A stretch of 64,000 nucleotides of DNA from Gallionellales bacterium GWA2_60_18 (GCA_001801105.1 MGWS01000018.1:174813-238812), one strand, 5' to 3'. Shown: positions 31,420 through 40,674, counted from the stretch's first letter. Notes: generated by a model from the letters alone, not told the origin. A program made the numbers and translations.

Positions 31420-32504
31420 TGAATCCCAGTATTTCCGCCAAGCTCGCCCAACTGGGCGAGCGCCTGATCGAAGTCGATCAATTGTTGAGCACCGAGGAAG
31501 CCACGCGCGACATGGATGCGTTCCGCAAGCTCAGCCGCGAGCGCGCCGAGCTGGAGCCGATCGTGACGCTGTACCACGCCTACCGTAACTGCCTCGCCGA
31601 TCTCGCCACCGCGCGCGAAATGGCGCAGGATGCCGAGATGCGTGAATTCGCCCAGGCCGAGATCGAGCAGGGCGAGGCGAGCATCGAGCAGCTCGACAAG
31701 GAGCTGCAAGTGCTGCTGTTGCCCAGGGATCCCAACGACGAGCGCAACGTCATCCTCGAAGTGCGCGCCGGTACCGGCGGCGACGAGGCGGCGCTGTTTG
31801 CGGGCGATCTGTTCCGCATGTACACGCGCTTTGCCGAGCGCCGCCGCTGGCAGGTCGAGATCATCTCGGAAAGCCCGGGCGAGATGGGCGGCTACAAGGA
31901 GGTCATCGCGCGCATCGTCGGCCAGGGCGCCTACTCGGTGCTCAAGTTCGAGTCCGGCGCGCACCGCGTGCAGCGCGTGCCCGCCACCGAGACGCAGGGG
32001 CGCGTGCATACCTCGGCCTGCACCGTCGCCGTCCTGCCGGAAGCGGACGATCTGGAAGAGGTGGTGCTGAATCCCGCCGAACTGCGCATCGATACCTTCC
32101 GCGCCTCGGGCGCGGGCGGCCAGCACATCAACAAGACCGACTCCGCCGTGCGCATCACCCACCTTCCGAGCGGCACCGTGGTCGAGTGCCAGGACGGGCG
32201 TTCGCAGCACCAGAACAAGGCGCAGGCGATGCGCGTGCTGGCCGCGCGCATCATGGACAAACAGGAGCGGGAGGCGCGCGGCAAGCTGGCCGCCGAACGC
32301 AAGTCGCTGGTCGGCAGCGGCGACCGCTCCGAGCGCATCCGCACCTACAACTTTCCGCAGGGCCGCGTTACCGACCACCGCATCAACCTCACGCTGTACA
32401 AGATGGACGCGATCATGGACGGCGACATCGGCGAACTCACCGGCGCGCTGATGGCCGAGCACCAGGCCGAACAGCTCGCCGCGCTGGCGGAAAACACGGT
32501 CTAG
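31419..32504 (+). CDS. prfA: Peptide chain release factor 1
   Basis: Recognises UAA and UAG and triggers peptide release. 361 residues. The codon-recognition PxT motif is seen in [15 protein letters not shown], and the peptidyl-hydrolysis GGQ in [18 protein letters not shown]. The GGQ glutamine is the substrate of the methyltransferase encoded two genes downstream (prmC). Start overlaps the hemA stop. Confidence 0.97.
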   Translation: MNPSISAKLAQLGERLIEVDQLLSTEEATRDMDAFRKLSRERAELEPIVTLYHAYRNCLADLATAREMAQDAEMREFAQAEIEQGEASIEQLDKELQVLLLPRDPNDERNVILEVRAGTGGDEAALFAGDLFRMYTRFAERRRWQVEIISESPGEMGGYKEVIARIVGQGAYSVLKFESGAHRVQRVPATETQGRVHTSACTVAVLPEADDLEEVVLNPAELRIDTFRASGAGGQHINKTDSAVRITHLPSGTVVECQDGRSQHQNKAQAMRVLAARIMDKQEREARGKLAAERKSLVGSGDRSERIRTYNFPQGRVTDHRINLTLYKMDAIMDGDIGELTGALMAEHQAEQLAALAENTV

Positions 32505-32623
32505 GCACAGGCGCTGACGGCCCCGAAAGCAAATGCGGCCTGGCCTCGGCAGGCCGATTTGCGCATCCTGCGCCAGGCAGGTTTCTCCCGGGAAGCGCCG
32601 GGCGCCACCAACAGGAGGACTTG

Positions 32624-33175
32624 ATGGGACAACGATTTGCCGGATTATCCGGGGAACATATCCAATTCATCGCCGGACAACGGATATTCTTCGTCGGGAC
32701 GGCCACCGCAGACAGCCGGGTGAACGTCTCCCCCAAGGGCATGGATACATTGAGGGTGCTGGGCAGCAACCGCGTCGTCTGGCTGAACGTGACAGGCAGC
32801 GGCAACGAGACTTCCGCCCATGTGCAACAAGCCCCCAGAATGACCCTGATGTTCTGCGCTTTTGAAGGACAGCCGTTGATCCTGCGGCTTTACGGCACGG
32901 CTCGTGTCATCCATCCGCGCGACCCGGAATGGAGCGAACTGCTCCCCTTGTTCAAGCCGCAACCCGGCGCGCGGCAGATATTCGACGTTACGCTCGACCT
33001 GGTGCAGACCTCCTGCGGAATGGCCGTGCCGTACTACGCCTATGGCGGCGAGCGCGAAGCGCTCAATGACTGGGCAGTGAAAAAGGGCGAGGACGGTGTG
33101 CGGCGCTACTGGGAGGAAAAGAACCAGGTGAGTCTGGACGGGATTCCGGCCAACATCGTCGCCGGGAACAGCTGA
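32624..33175 (+). CDS. Pyridoxamine 5'-phosphate oxidase-family flavoprotein
   Basis: 183 residues from ATG 32624, with AGGAGG eight bases upstream. Split-barrel FMN-binding fold: FFVGTATADSRVNVSPKGMD, VWLNVTGSGNETSAHV, PRMTLMFCAFEGQPLILRLY. This is the PNPOx-like general group rather than PdxH; no enzyme activity can be assigned. It sits between prfA and prmC in an otherwise conserved block. Confidence 0.78.
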   Translation: MGQRFAGLSGEHIQFIAGQRIFFVGTATADSRVNVSPKGMDTLRVLGSNRVVWLNVTGSGNETSAHVQQAPRMTLMFCAFEGQPLILRLYGTARVIHPRDPEWSELLPLFKPQPGARQIFDVTLDLVQTSCGMAVPYYAYGGEREALNDWAVKKGEDGVRRYWEEKNQVSLDGIPANIVAGNS

Positions 33176-33208
33176 CTTCATCCGATCGCATCGCGCGCCT
33201 GCCTGTTC

Positions 33209-34126
33209 ATGCAACACACCATCCGATCCATGCTGACCCACGACAAGGCCGCGCTGGAGACCGCGCTCGGGCTGGAGGCTGGCAGCGCACGCATCGAGGC
33301 GCAGATGCTGTTGCAGCGGGTGCTGGGCGTGAATCGCGCATATCTGCTGGCGCATCCCGAGCAGGTGTTGGACGAGGCGCAGGCCGCGACCTGCCGTGCA
33401 CTATTGCAGCGCCGGCTGGCGGGCGAGCCGCTGGCCTACATCCTCGGCGAACGCGAGTTCCATGGACTGAATTTCAGGGTCACGCCCGCGACGCTGATCC
33501 CGCGTCCCGATACCGAGTTGCTGGTGGAGCTGGCGTTGCAGCGCATTCCCTCTCCCCCAGCCGGCTTCGCCCCCCTCGCTACGCTCTCCCCGCAAGCGGG
33601 AGAGGGTGGCCGCCAGGCCGGGAGAGGGTTTCGCGTGCTGGACCTCGGCACCGGCAGCGGGGCGATCGCGCTCGCCATCGCCCATGCGCGGCCGGATGCC
33701 GAAGTGACGGCGGCGGATGCCGTAATCGAGGCGCTGGAGGTCGCGCGTGACAATGCGCGGCAGCTGAATATCGCTAACGCGCGTTTCGTACAGAGCGACT
33801 GGTTCGCCGCGCTGGCAGACGAGCGTTTCGACCTGATCGTTTCCAATCCGCCCTATATCGCCGACGGCGACGCGCATCTGGCGCAGGGCGACCTGCGCTT
33901 CGAGCCGCACACCGCGCTAGCCTCGGGTGCGGACGGGCTGGATGACATCCGCCGCATCGTCGCGCAGGCGCAGGAGCATCTCGATCCGGGCGGCTGGCTG
34001 TTGTTAGAGCACGGTTACGATCAGGCAGCACAAGTGCGAGAGCTGATGAGCCAAGCGGGATTTGCCGAAGTGTTCTCGGCATGCGATCTGGCCGGCATCG
34101 AGCGGGTGACGGGTGGCCGCGCTTGA
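33209..34126 (+). CDS. prmC: Release factor glutamine methyltransferase
   Basis: SAM-dependent N5-methyltransferase that modifies the GGQ glutamine of RF1 and RF2. 305 residues. N-terminal helical domain recognises the release factor; SAM motif VLDLGTGSGAIALAIAHARP; catalytic NPPY in LIVSNPPYIADGD; C-terminal LLLEHGYDQ. Residues 114-140 (PSPPAGFAPLATLSPQAGEG and the next seven) are an in-frame 27-codon palindromic repeat inserted in the linker just before the SAM motif. The core motifs are otherwise intact, so the enzyme is probably functional. Confidence 0.94.
   Translation: MQHTIRSMLTHDKAALETALGLEAGSARIEAQMLLQRVLGVNRAYLLAHPEQVLDEAQAATCRALLQRRLAGEPLAYILGEREFHGLNFRVTPATLIPRPDTELLVELALQRIPSPPAGFAPLATLSPQAGEGGRQAGRGFRVLDLGTGSGAIALAIAHARPDAEVTAADAVIEALEVARDNARQLNIANARFVQSDWFAALADERFDLIVSNPPYIADGDAHLAQGDLRFEPHTALASGADGLDDIRRIVAQAQEHLDPGGWLLLEHGYDQAAQVRELMSQAGFAEVFSACDLAGIERVTGGRA
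33548..33628. repeat. 81-bp nested palindromic repeat in frame inside prmC
   Basis: Outer arms CCCTCTCCC (33548-33556) and GGGAGAGGG (33620-33628) enclose a second hairpin, CTCTCCCCGC-AA-GCGGGAGAG. Length is 81 bp, exactly 27 codons, and the boundaries coincide with codon boundaries of prmC. The inner run CCCCTCGCTACGCTCTCCCC also occurs in the intergenic repeat at 43143-43249, so this belongs to a dispersed family. Confidence 0.85.
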
Positions 34127-34180
34127 CCGGGCAAGCCGGTGTCACTAGAATACCCGACTGTTTAATTCGGGAAAGCTATC

Positions 34181-34495
34181 ATGACGACAGACCTCAAGCA
34201 GCATATCCACGAACAAGTCACCTCCAACCGGGTGGCGCTCTACATGAAGGGGACGCCGCAGTTCCCGTCCTGCGGCTATTCGGCCAACGCGGCGCGCATC
34301 CTGAACGCGCTCGGGGTCGGGGATGCGCTCTATGTGAACATGATCCAGCAGCCGGAGCTGCTTGAACCGTTGCGGGAATATGCCAGCTGGCCGACCTTGC
34401 CGGCGCTCTTCGTCAAGGGCGAATTCATCGGCGGTTCGGACATCATGACCGAGATGTACCAGAGCGGGGAATTGAAGCAGCTGCTGGAAGACTAG
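34181..34495 (+). CDS. grxD: Monothiol glutaredoxin (Grx4 type)
   Basis: 104 residues. Iron-sulfur-cluster-binding monothiol glutaredoxin. Start MTTDLKQHIHEQVTSNRVAL, active-site Cys31 in QFPSCGYSANA, and glutathione-contact WPTLPALFVKGEFIGG. The active site reads CGYS instead of the usual CGFS; Phe to Tyr is conservative but noteworthy because the CGFS tetrad is highly conserved. Located 54 bases after prmC, a common betaproteobacterial order. Confidence 0.93.
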   Translation: MTTDLKQHIHEQVTSNRVALYMKGTPQFPSCGYSANAARILNALGVGDALYVNMIQQPELLEPLREYASWPTLPALFVKGEFIGGSDIMTEMYQSGELKQLLED

Positions 34496-34612
34496 GCCGA
34501 ATTATCTAGGCATTCTGGTCTATATGCATTTTCGCGGAGAGCGAATATAGTCCGCGTCGAGTGTTGTGATTCGCGGTTGGCAACAACCCGTCTTTTCATA
34601 CTCTCCTCCTTT

Positions 34613-34641
34613 TGGGCGATCGCAAGATCGCCCATTTTTTT
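34613..34641 (+). terminator. Strong intrinsic terminator downstream of grxD
   Basis: Perfect stem GGGCGATC (34614-34621) with GATCGCCC (34626-34633), GCAA loop, extended by a T-A pair, followed by seven T residues (34635-34641). Orientation fits plus-strand transcription ending 120 bases after grxD. That long interval could also hold a small RNA (see findings). Confidence 0.85.
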
Positions 34642-34660
34642 GCGCGGGGGATTTGATGAG

Positions 34661-36043
34661 TTACTTCGCGAGGTCGTTGCGCGCGCGCGCGATGGCGGCC
34701 TGTACCTGCTGCGGCGCGGTGCCGCCGATGTGGTTGCGGCTGGCGAGCGAGCCCTCCAGCGTCAGCACCTGATACACGTCGTCGGCGATGCGGTCGGAGA
34801 ATTGCTGCAACTCTCCCAGCGCGATGTCGGCGAGGTCGCAGCCCTTCTGTTCGGCGAAACGCACCGCCAGCGCCACCGCCTCGTGCGCATCGCGGAACGG
34901 CAAGCCCTTCTTCACCAGATAGTCGGCTAGGTCGGTCGCGGTGGCGTAGCCCTGCAACGCCGCGTTGCGCATCGCCTCCGGCTTGACCTTGATGCCGCCG
35001 ATCATGTCGGCGTAGATGCGCAGGGTCTGGGTCAGCGTCTCCACCGTATCGAACAGCGGCTCCTTGTCTTCCTGGTTATCCTTGTTGTAGGCCAGCGGCT
35101 GGCCCTTCATCAGCGTCAGCAGCGCGACCAGATGGCCGTTCACGCGCCCGGTCTTGCCGCGCACCAGCTCCGGCACGTCGGGGTTCTTCTTCTGCGGCAT
35201 GATGGAAGAGCCGGTGCAGAAGCGGTCGGCGATGTCGATGAAGCCGAAGCGCGGGCTCATCCACAAAATCAATTCTTCCGAGCAGCGCGACAGGTGCGTC
35301 ATGATCAGCGCGGCGGCGGCGGTGAATTCGATGGCGAAGTCGCGGTCGGAGACGGCGTCCAGCGAGTTCTCGCACACGCCGTCGAAGCCCAGCAGTTCCG
35401 CCACCATCTCGCGTTTGATCGGATAGCTGGTGCCGGCCAGCGCCGCCGCGCCCAGTGGCAGGCGGTTCACGCGCTTGCGGCAGTCGTGCAGGCGTTCCGC
35501 ATCGCGTTTGAGCATCTCGAAGTACGCCATCAGGTGATGCGCGAAGCTGATCGGCTGCGCCACCTGCAAATGGGTGAAGCCGGGCATGATGGTGTGGGTG
35601 TGGTGCTGCGCCAGGTCGAGCAGCGCGCCCTGCAGGTGCTTGATCAGAGCCGTCATCTCGTCGATGGCATCGCGCAGGTACAGGCGCACGTCGGTCGCTA
35701 CCTGGTCGTTGCGCGAGCGGCCGGTGTGCAGGCGCTTGCCCGCGTCGCCCACCAGCGTGGTGAGGCGTTTCTCGATGTTGAGGTGCACGTCCTCCAGATC
35801 GAGCGACCACTCGAAATCGCCGCTGACGATCTCGCTCTCGATCTGCGCGAGGCCGCGCCGGATGTCCGCTAGGTCCTGTGCGGCGATGATGTCGCAGGCG
35901 GCCAGCATCTGCGCATGCGCCAGCGAGCCGCGGATATCGAACAGCGCAAGCTTGCGGTCGAAGTCCACCGACGCGGTATAGCGCTTCACCAGTTCCGCCA
36001 CCGGCTCCGCGAACCGTCCCGACCAGGTATCTTTGTCTTGCAT
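34661..36043 (-). CDS. argH: Argininosuccinate lyase
   Basis: Last step of arginine synthesis: argininosuccinate to arginine and fumarate. 460 residues from ATG 36043 ([20 protein letters not shown]), with GAGGG upstream; a GTG at 36055 is possible. Superfamily signature [31 protein letters not shown], and [20 protein letters not shown]. Divergent from algZ, 53 bases between starts; the argH-algZR neighbourhood is conserved in beta- and gammaproteobacteria. Confidence 0.96.
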   Translation of the reverse strand: MQDKDTWSGRFAEPVAELVKRYTASVDFDRKLALFDIRGSLAHAQMLAACDIIAAQDLADIRRGLAQIESEIVSGDFEWSLDLEDVHLNIEKRLTTLVGDAGKRLHTGRSRNDQVATDVRLYLRDAIDEMTALIKHLQGALLDLAQHHTHTIMPGFTHLQVAQPISFAHHLMAYFEMLKRDAERLHDCRKRVNRLPLGAAALAGTSYPIKREMVAELLGFDGVCENSLDAVSDRDFAIEFTAAAALIMTHLSRCSEELILWMSPRFGFIDIADRFCTGSSIMPQKKNPDVPELVRGKTGRVNGHLVALLTLMKGQPLAYNKDNQEDKEPLFDTVETLTQTLRIYADMIGGIKVKPEAMRNAALQGYATATDLADYLVKKGLPFRDAHEAVALAVRFAEQKGCDLADIALGELQQFSDRIADDVYQVLTLEGSLASRNHIGGTAPQQVQAAIARARNDLAK

Positions 36044-36096
36044 CGCTGCCCTCACTTGCCACAGAATGAGGCGTGAAAATCCGGAAATGACACGCC

Positions 36097-37140
36097 ATGG
36101 ATAAGGCGCGCAGTATAAAACAAAACCCGCTGCCGGACGCGTTGCCCAACTTCCGCAACCTCGGCGTCACCCTGCGCATCCTGCTGATCAGCAACGCGCT
36201 GGGATTGATGCTGGCGTGGTTGCAGGCGAACACATGGGGCGACATCGCGCCGCGCATGATGCAGATAGCCACGCTGCTCACCCCGGTGCTGCTGGCCAGC
36301 CTGCTGTTGCTGTGGGCGGCGCAGCCGTGGCTGGAACGGATGACCCACCGGCGGGGTGCGCTGGCGGTGTGCCTGATCGCGGCGCTGCTGACCCTTTCTG
36401 TCTATCGGCTCGGCGGCGAGGTGTACCGCTCGCCGGATAGCGACGGCCTGTTCGACGCGGTGCGCTATGCGTTCTCCGCCGTGCTGGTGTGTGGTGTCCT
36501 GCTGGTCTATTTCCGCTGGCGCAGCGGCGTGCTGTCGCATGCCCTGCACGAGGCGCGCCTGCAGGCGCTGCATGCGCGCATCCGCCCGCACTTCCTGTTC
36601 AACACCCTCAACGCCGTGCTCAGTATCGTGCGCAGCCAGCCCCGCCAGGCCGAGGCCGCGCTGGAAGACATGGCCGACCTGTTCCGCATGGCAATGGCTG
36701 AAGCGCACAACCTCGTGCCGTTGCGCCAGGAGCTGCGCCTCGCCGAACAATACATGGCGCTGGAACAGTTGCGCATGGGCGAACGCCTGCGGGTGGAATG
36801 GCAGGTGCAGGACGCGCCGCAAGACGCGCTGATTCCGCCGCTGCTGTTGCAGCCGCTGCTGGAGAACGCCGTGTATCACGGCATCGAACCGCTGCCGCAG
36901 GGCGGTCGCATCCGGGTGGAGCTGCGCCGCGTCGGAGACGAAGTGCATGTCGCGGTCGAGAACCCCTGCGCGACGCGCGAAGGCGACCCCGAACATCCGG
37001 GCAGCCACATTGCACTGCGCAACATCCGCGACCGTCTCGCGCTGTTGTTCGACATCGAGGCGCGCTATGAGGTCGAGTGCGGCAAGAACCGCTACCGCGT
37101 CGAGATCGTCCTGCCCTACGTAAAGGAGCCTGCGGCATGA
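36097..37140 (+). CDS. algZ: LytS/AlgZ-type sensor histidine kinase
   Basis: 347 residues. Four hydrophobic helices in the first 145 residues (for example [19 protein letters not shown] and [14 protein letters not shown]), then a His_kinase domain with the phosphorylated His in [19 protein letters not shown] and an HATPase region with [20 protein letters not shown]. No periplasmic sensing domain is evident, as in AlgZ/FimS. Its start codon region is divergent from argH; the end overlaps algR by ATGA, and the two form a two-component pair. Confidence 0.88.
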   Translation: MDKARSIKQNPLPDALPNFRNLGVTLRILLISNALGLMLAWLQANTWGDIAPRMMQIATLLTPVLLASLLLLWAAQPWLERMTHRRGALAVCLIAALLTLSVYRLGGEVYRSPDSDGLFDAVRYAFSAVLVCGVLLVYFRWRSGVLSHALHEARLQALHARIRPHFLFNTLNAVLSIVRSQPRQAEAALEDMADLFRMAMAEAHNLVPLRQELRLAEQYMALEQLRMGERLRVEWQVQDAPQDALIPPLLLQPLLENAVYHGIEPLPQGGRIRVELRRVGDEVHVAVENPCATREGDPEHPGSHIALRNIRDRLALLFDIEARYEVECGKNRYRVEIVLPYVKEPAA

Positions 37141-37901
37141 ACACCGTCGAACTGCCGTTGCGCGTCTTCATCGTGGACGACGAACCCCCCGCGCGCAACC
37201 GCCTGCGCGACCTGCTGCACGATTGCGGCGAACAACTGCCGCTGGAGATCAGCGGCGAAGCGGGCAACGGCCAGGAAGCGCTGGACAAGCTGATGGAGAC
37301 CCCCGCCGATGTGGTGTTGCTGGATATCCGCATGCCGCAGATGGACGGCGTCGAACTCGCGCGCCACCTGCAAAAACTGCCGAAACCGCCGGTGGTCATC
37401 TTCACCACCGCCTACGACGCCTATGCCATCAAGGCGTTCGAACTGCACGCCATCGACTACCTGCTCAAACCGATCCGCCTCGGCCGCCTGTTCGACGCGC
37501 TCAACCGCGCGCGCGCCGCCGTGCCGGTGCAGACCGAAGTGCTGCGCGAGCTGCTGCCGGAACCGCGCAAGCACCTCTCCATCCACGAGCGCGGCAAGAT
37601 CCACCTCGTGCCGGTCGAACAGGTGCTGTTCCTGCGCGCCGAACTGAAATACGTCACCGTACGCACCGCCGAGCATGAATACCTGCTGGAGGAATCGCTC
37701 ACCGCGCTGGAAAAGGAATTCGCCGCGCGCTTCGTGCGCATCCACCGCAACTGCCTGGTGGCGAAGGATGCCATCGAAGGCTTCGAGAAGGGCGACGGCG
37801 AAGAGGGCGAGGGCAGCGGCTGGATGGTGAAGCTGAAAGGGCTGGATGAATTGCTGGCGATCAGCCGGAGGCAGCAGCATATCGTGAAGGAGTTCAGTTG
37901 A
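37137..37901 (+). CDS. algR: LytTR-family response regulator, AlgR type
   Basis: 254 residues. Receiver domain with acidic pocket DDEPPARNRL, phospho-acceptor Asp in VVLLDIRMPQMDGVELA, Thr/Lys switch residues in FTTAYDAYAIKAF and DYLLKPI. The C-terminal LytTR DNA-binding domain (about 140-254) has FLRAELKYVTVRTAEHEYLL and FVRIHRNCLVAKDAIEGF. In relatives this regulator controls type IV pili and exopolysaccharide; pilC and pilD lie 5-7 kb away. In many relatives hemC follows algR; here a repeat-rich island follows instead. Confidence 0.9.
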   Translation: MNTVELPLRVFIVDDEPPARNRLRDLLHDCGEQLPLEISGEAGNGQEALDKLMETPADVVLLDIRMPQMDGVELARHLQKLPKPPVVIFTTAYDAYAIKAFELHAIDYLLKPIRLGRLFDALNRARAAVPVQTEVLRELLPEPRKHLSIHERGKIHLVPVEQVLFLRAELKYVTVRTAEHEYLLEESLTALEKEFAARFVRIHRNCLVAKDAIEGFEKGDGEEGEGSGWMVKLKGLDELLAISRRQQHIVKEFS

Positions 37902-37914
37902 TCGTCGGCTGCAG

Positions 37915-37946
37915 GTTGGGTTGGCAGTTTCACCGTGTAACCCAAC
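37915..37946. repeat. GTTGGGTT/AACCCAAC hairpin repeat after algR
   Basis: Perfect 8-bp arms (37915-37922 and 37939-37946) with a 16-base loop, followed by ATCAAATACAAAACC. The same AACCCAAC style hairpin recurs at the outer right end of the nearby cassette. It is a short dispersed palindrome; no T-run follows, so it is a poor terminator. Confidence 0.6.
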
Positions 37947-37975
37947 ATCAAATACAAAACCAAAGTTGGCAGCAT

Positions 37976-38288
37976 GTAGGATGGGTTGAGCGTAGCGATA
38001 CCCATCAATCAAAACCAAAACCGTCGGGGGTAGCCCGACAGCTAGTCACTTTCTTTTGCTTCGCCAAAAGAAAGTACCCAAAGAAAAGGCGACCCCGGTT
38101 TGCCGCCGCTACGCGGTTCCCTGCGTTGCTCGACTGGTCAGGCGGCTGCGGAACTCGCGCTACGCGCTCAGACAGTCCTCGCCGAAATCCCCTGACCAGC
38201 CTGCGCTACTCGGCGGCGCTCAGGGGAGAAAAACCCGAAACCCAAAACCGTAAACCAGTATGGAGGGCAACATGTTGCCCTCCATACT
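37976..38288 (+). repeat. Left composite repeat of the DUF2971 cassette
   Basis: Outer hairpin ATGGGT/ACCCAT (37981-37986, 38000-38005), a core at 38016-38227 beginning around ACCGTCGGGGGTAGCCCGAC, and an inner perfect 32-bp palindrome at 38257-38288 (16-base arms, AGTATGGAGGGCAACA and its complement). The core can be read as short peptide-like frames (VTFFCFAKRK), but these lack start signals and homologous context. Together with the hairpin just upstream it fills the gap from 37902 to 38377. Confidence 0.85.
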
Positions 38289-38377
38289 GAAGCGATAGGC
38301 AAAACCATTCAAGTTCGGTACATTGCAGCCTCGCTGATATCGATTCGGCAGACTAACTCTAACGCTATAGGCTATCC

Positions 38378-39355
38378 ATGACCCCGGAAGAGTATCAACT
38401 CTTAATTCGACTTGAAAGTATCTTTGTGCCCAATGCTAGGGCGCGTAGGGATGCACTCTATAACAATGGAGAGCGAGCGAGGTTTGTTCATTACACTTCC
38501 GCCGAGGCAGCACTAAGTATCATTAAAACCAAACGCATATGGATGCGCAATACAACTTGCATGTCAGACTATCGAGAAGTTAGTCATGGGTATGATTTGC
38601 TAAAGACTTTCTTTTCCGACACTACTAACAAGGCCAATTTTATTGGCGCACTTGATTCGTGTTCGTCGAATGTCGGTCAAGAAGCCTTGGAGCTATTTGG
38701 CCAGTGGTGGTTAGACATTCAATGCAATTCGTATATCGCATCCATTTCCGAACATAGTGACACAGAGGATATACATGGCCGATTATCAATGTGGCGAGCA
38801 TATGGGGGCAATTCAGCTCGAGTCGCGATTGTTTTTAGTGTCCCGTGGTATTCCGGTGCAAGCGCAGCACTAAATGTCATGTTTAGTCCCGTGGCCTACC
38901 TTAATCAGGATCAGGTCTACAACGAAATTAATGCAGTCATCAGTAATGTACAAAACAATCGTGAATTCTTGAGTTCGGTAGATCGTTCAATGCTGCTTGC
39001 GCGAGTGTTTAATATGCTCGTTGCTGGCGTAACATGCCTTAAGCATGAAGGCTTCGGTGAAGAACTGGAGTGGCGCATCCTTTATGCGCCAAAGCGATGG
39101 CCTTCGCCACTTATAAAACACGAGACTGAGATCATCGGCGGCATTCCCCAGGTTGTCTATAAGCTGCCGCTAGACGCGGCCGTTTCAGACACTCTTGCTG
39201 AACTGGATATTTCACGCTTATTTGATCGGCTTATTATTGGCCCTTCCCAATTCCCTCTAGCCCAGCGTGATGCATTTATCGATGCTCTTGAGAAAGCGGG
39301 CATTCCAGACGCGGGCAAACGCGTATTTAATTCTAGCATTCCAATCCGCACTTAG
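38378..39355 (+). CDS. DUF2971 domain protein, probably horizontally acquired
   Basis: 325 residues. The family pattern is seen in FVHYTSAEAALSIIKTKRIW, MRNTTCMSDYREVSHGYDLL and the central SISEHSDTEDIHGRLSMWRA followed by YGGNSARVAIVFSVPW. DUF2971 has no established biochemical role. No signal peptide or membrane helix. The gene is clearly AT-richer than its surroundings: bases 38521-38580 have 24 G+C of 60, against 38 of 60 at 39781-39840. It is the only gene between the two long inverted repeats. Members often lie in accessory or defence-type islands; that role here is inference. Confidence 0.75.
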   Translation: MTPEEYQLLIRLESIFVPNARARRDALYNNGERARFVHYTSAEAALSIIKTKRIWMRNTTCMSDYREVSHGYDLLKTFFSDTTNKANFIGALDSCSSNVGQEALELFGQWWLDIQCNSYIASISEHSDTEDIHGRLSMWRAYGGNSARVAIVFSVPWYSGASAALNVMFSPVAYLNQDQVYNEINAVISNVQNNREFLSSVDRSMLLARVFNMLVAGVTCLKHEGFGEELEWRILYAPKRWPSPLIKHETEIIGGIPQVVYKLPLDAAVSDTLAELDISRLFDRLIIGPSQFPLAQRDAFIDALEKAGIPDAGKRVFNSSIPIRT

Positions 39356-39360
39356 CTTGG

Positions 39361-39663
39361 TAGGGTGGGCACATCGTGCCCACGCGGTGGTTTTAGGTTT
39401 TCGCACTTCATCCCCTGAGCGCCGCCGAGTAGCGCAGGCTGGTCAGGGGATTTCGGCGAGGACTGTCTGAGCGCGTAGCGCGAGTTCCGCAGCCGCCTGA
39501 CCAGTCGAGCAACGCAGGGAACCGCGAAGCGGCGGCAAACCGGGGTCGCCTTTTCTTTGGTTACTTTCTTTTTGGCGAAGCAAAAGAAAGTGACTAGCTG
39601 TCGGGCTACCCCCGACGGTTTTGATTTTGATGTTGGGTATCGCATGCGCTCCACCCAACCTAC
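39361..39663 (-). repeat. Right composite repeat of the DUF2971 cassette, inverted
   Basis: Inner end: hairpin GTGGGCAC/GTGCCCAC (about 39366-39384). Core 39411-39624 is the reverse complement of the left core with about three substitutions and one extra A. Outer end: hairpin GTTGGGT/ACCCAAC (39632-39658), ending CCTAC. The element occupies nearly all of the gap between the DUF2971 stop and the next gene at 39682. Confidence 0.85.
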
Positions 39664-39681
39664 GCATGCCGAAAGAATACG

Positions 39682-40674
39682 TTGAACGATTCAACCGAAA
39701 ACAAAAAAATCGTCGAAGTCGCCGCCGCCGTCCTGCAACGCCCCGACAACTCCTTCCTCCTCGCCCAACGTCCTCCCGACAAAATCTGGGCCGGCTATTG
39801 GGAATTCCCCGGCGGCAAGATCGAGCCGGGCGAGACGCCATACCATGCGCTGGTGCGCGAGCTGCGCGAAGAGCTGGGTATTGAGGTCGAGACCGCCTAC
39901 CCGTGGATCACGCGCGTGTTCACCTATCCGCATGCGACGGTGCGGCTGAATTTCTTCCGCGTGACGGCGTGGCGCGGCGAGCTGCATCCGCATGAGGGGC
40001 AGCAGTTCGCGTGGCAATGCAATCCCCCCCAACCCCCCTTTTGCAAAGGGGGGCGTGAGCATGCGATTACGGTTTCTCCCATCCTTCCCGCCAATGCGCC
40101 GGTGTTGCGCGCGCTGGAGTTGCCGGCGCTGTACGCCATCAGCAATGTCGCCGAGTTGGGGGTGGAGGGATTCATGCGGCGGCTAGAGGTCGCGCTGGAC
40201 AACGGGTTGCGGCTGTTGCAATTGCGCGAGAAGCATCTTGCCCGGAATGAGTTGCGCGAGCTGGCGCAGCGGGTGGTGGCGTTGGCGCATGCGCGCGGCG
40301 CGCGGGTGTTGCTCAGCGGCGATGTGGCGCTGGCGCAGGAGGCGGGGGCGGACGGGTTGCAGCTGACTTCGGCGCAGCTCGCGGAATCGAAGGAGCGTCC
40401 CGCGGTGGATTGGTGCGCGGCCTCATGTCACAACGCGGACGAGTTGCGCAGGGCGGAAGCATTGGGTTGCGACTTCGCGCTGTTGAGTCCGGTGTTGCCG
40501 ACGCAGTCGCATCCGGGTGCGCCGCCTCTGGGCTGGGAGGGGTTCGCGGCAATTTCGGCGGGCTCGTCCATCCCGGTGTATGCGCTGGGTGGACTGGGTC
40601 GCGACGACATGCAGGCTGCGTGGCGGCACGGCGCGCACGGTGTCGCCCTGCTGCGTCAGGCCTGGGTTTCCTGA
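39682..40674 (+). CDS. Nudix hydrolase fused to thiamine-phosphate synthase-like domain
   Basis: 330 residues. N-terminal MutT-type Nudix domain with the Nudix box [20 protein letters not shown] followed by ELGIE (sanitises oxidised or unusual nucleoside triphosphates), then from about residue 145 a ThiE/TenI-type TIM barrel ([44 protein letters not shown]). This fusion is frequent in beta- and gammaproteobacteria, and the ThiE half may not be catalytic. Residues 114-126 ([13 protein letters not shown]) come from an in-frame palindrome. Start is TTG 39682, with GAAAGAA upstream. Converges with yacG, overlapping it by 19 bases. Confidence 0.88.
   Translation: MNDSTENKKIVEVAAAVLQRPDNSFLLAQRPPDKIWAGYWEFPGGKIEPGETPYHALVRELREELGIEVETAYPWITRVFTYPHATVRLNFFRVTAWRGELHPHEGQQFAWQCNPPQPPFCKGGREHAITVSPILPANAPVLRALELPALYAISNVAELGVEGFMRRLEVALDNGLRLLQLREKHLARNELRELAQRVVALAHARGARVLLSGDVALAQEAGADGLQLTSAQLAESKERPAVDWCAASCHNADELRRAEALGCDFALLSPVLPTQSHPGAPPLGWEGFAAISAGSSIPVYALGGLGRDDMQAAWRHGAHGVALLRQAWVS
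40033..40053. repeat. CCCCCCTTT/AAAGGGGGG palindrome in frame inside the Nudix-ThiE gene
   Basis: Perfect 9-bp arms with a 3-base loop (TGC), part of the longer AATCCCCCCCAACCCCCC unit starting at 40021. Translated it gives [13 protein letters not shown] at the junction of the two protein domains, where an insertion should be tolerated. Confidence 0.85.

Larger units (their letters stand above)
37976..39663. mobile_element. Candidate mobile cassette: DUF2971 gene between long inverted repeats
   Basis: A 1,688-bp unit bounded by GTAGG...CCTAC and by two inverted composite repeats (37976-38288 and 39361-39663) whose 212-bp cores differ at about three bases and one indel. It holds one AT-richer gene. 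The 4-bp sequence GCAT occurs directly at both outer edges (37972-37975 and 39664-39667), a possible target-site duplication, though four bases can match by chance. No transposase is inside. It could instead be two independent insertions of one repeat family around a transferred gene. Confidence 0.5.

Noticed and set aside
38041..38290. Short open frames inside the composite repeats (peptides containing VTFFCFAKRK)
   Set aside because: They recur only as parts of the repeat, lack ribosome binding sites and run through palindromes; treated as repeat sequence, though such peptides are often listed as hypothetical proteins.
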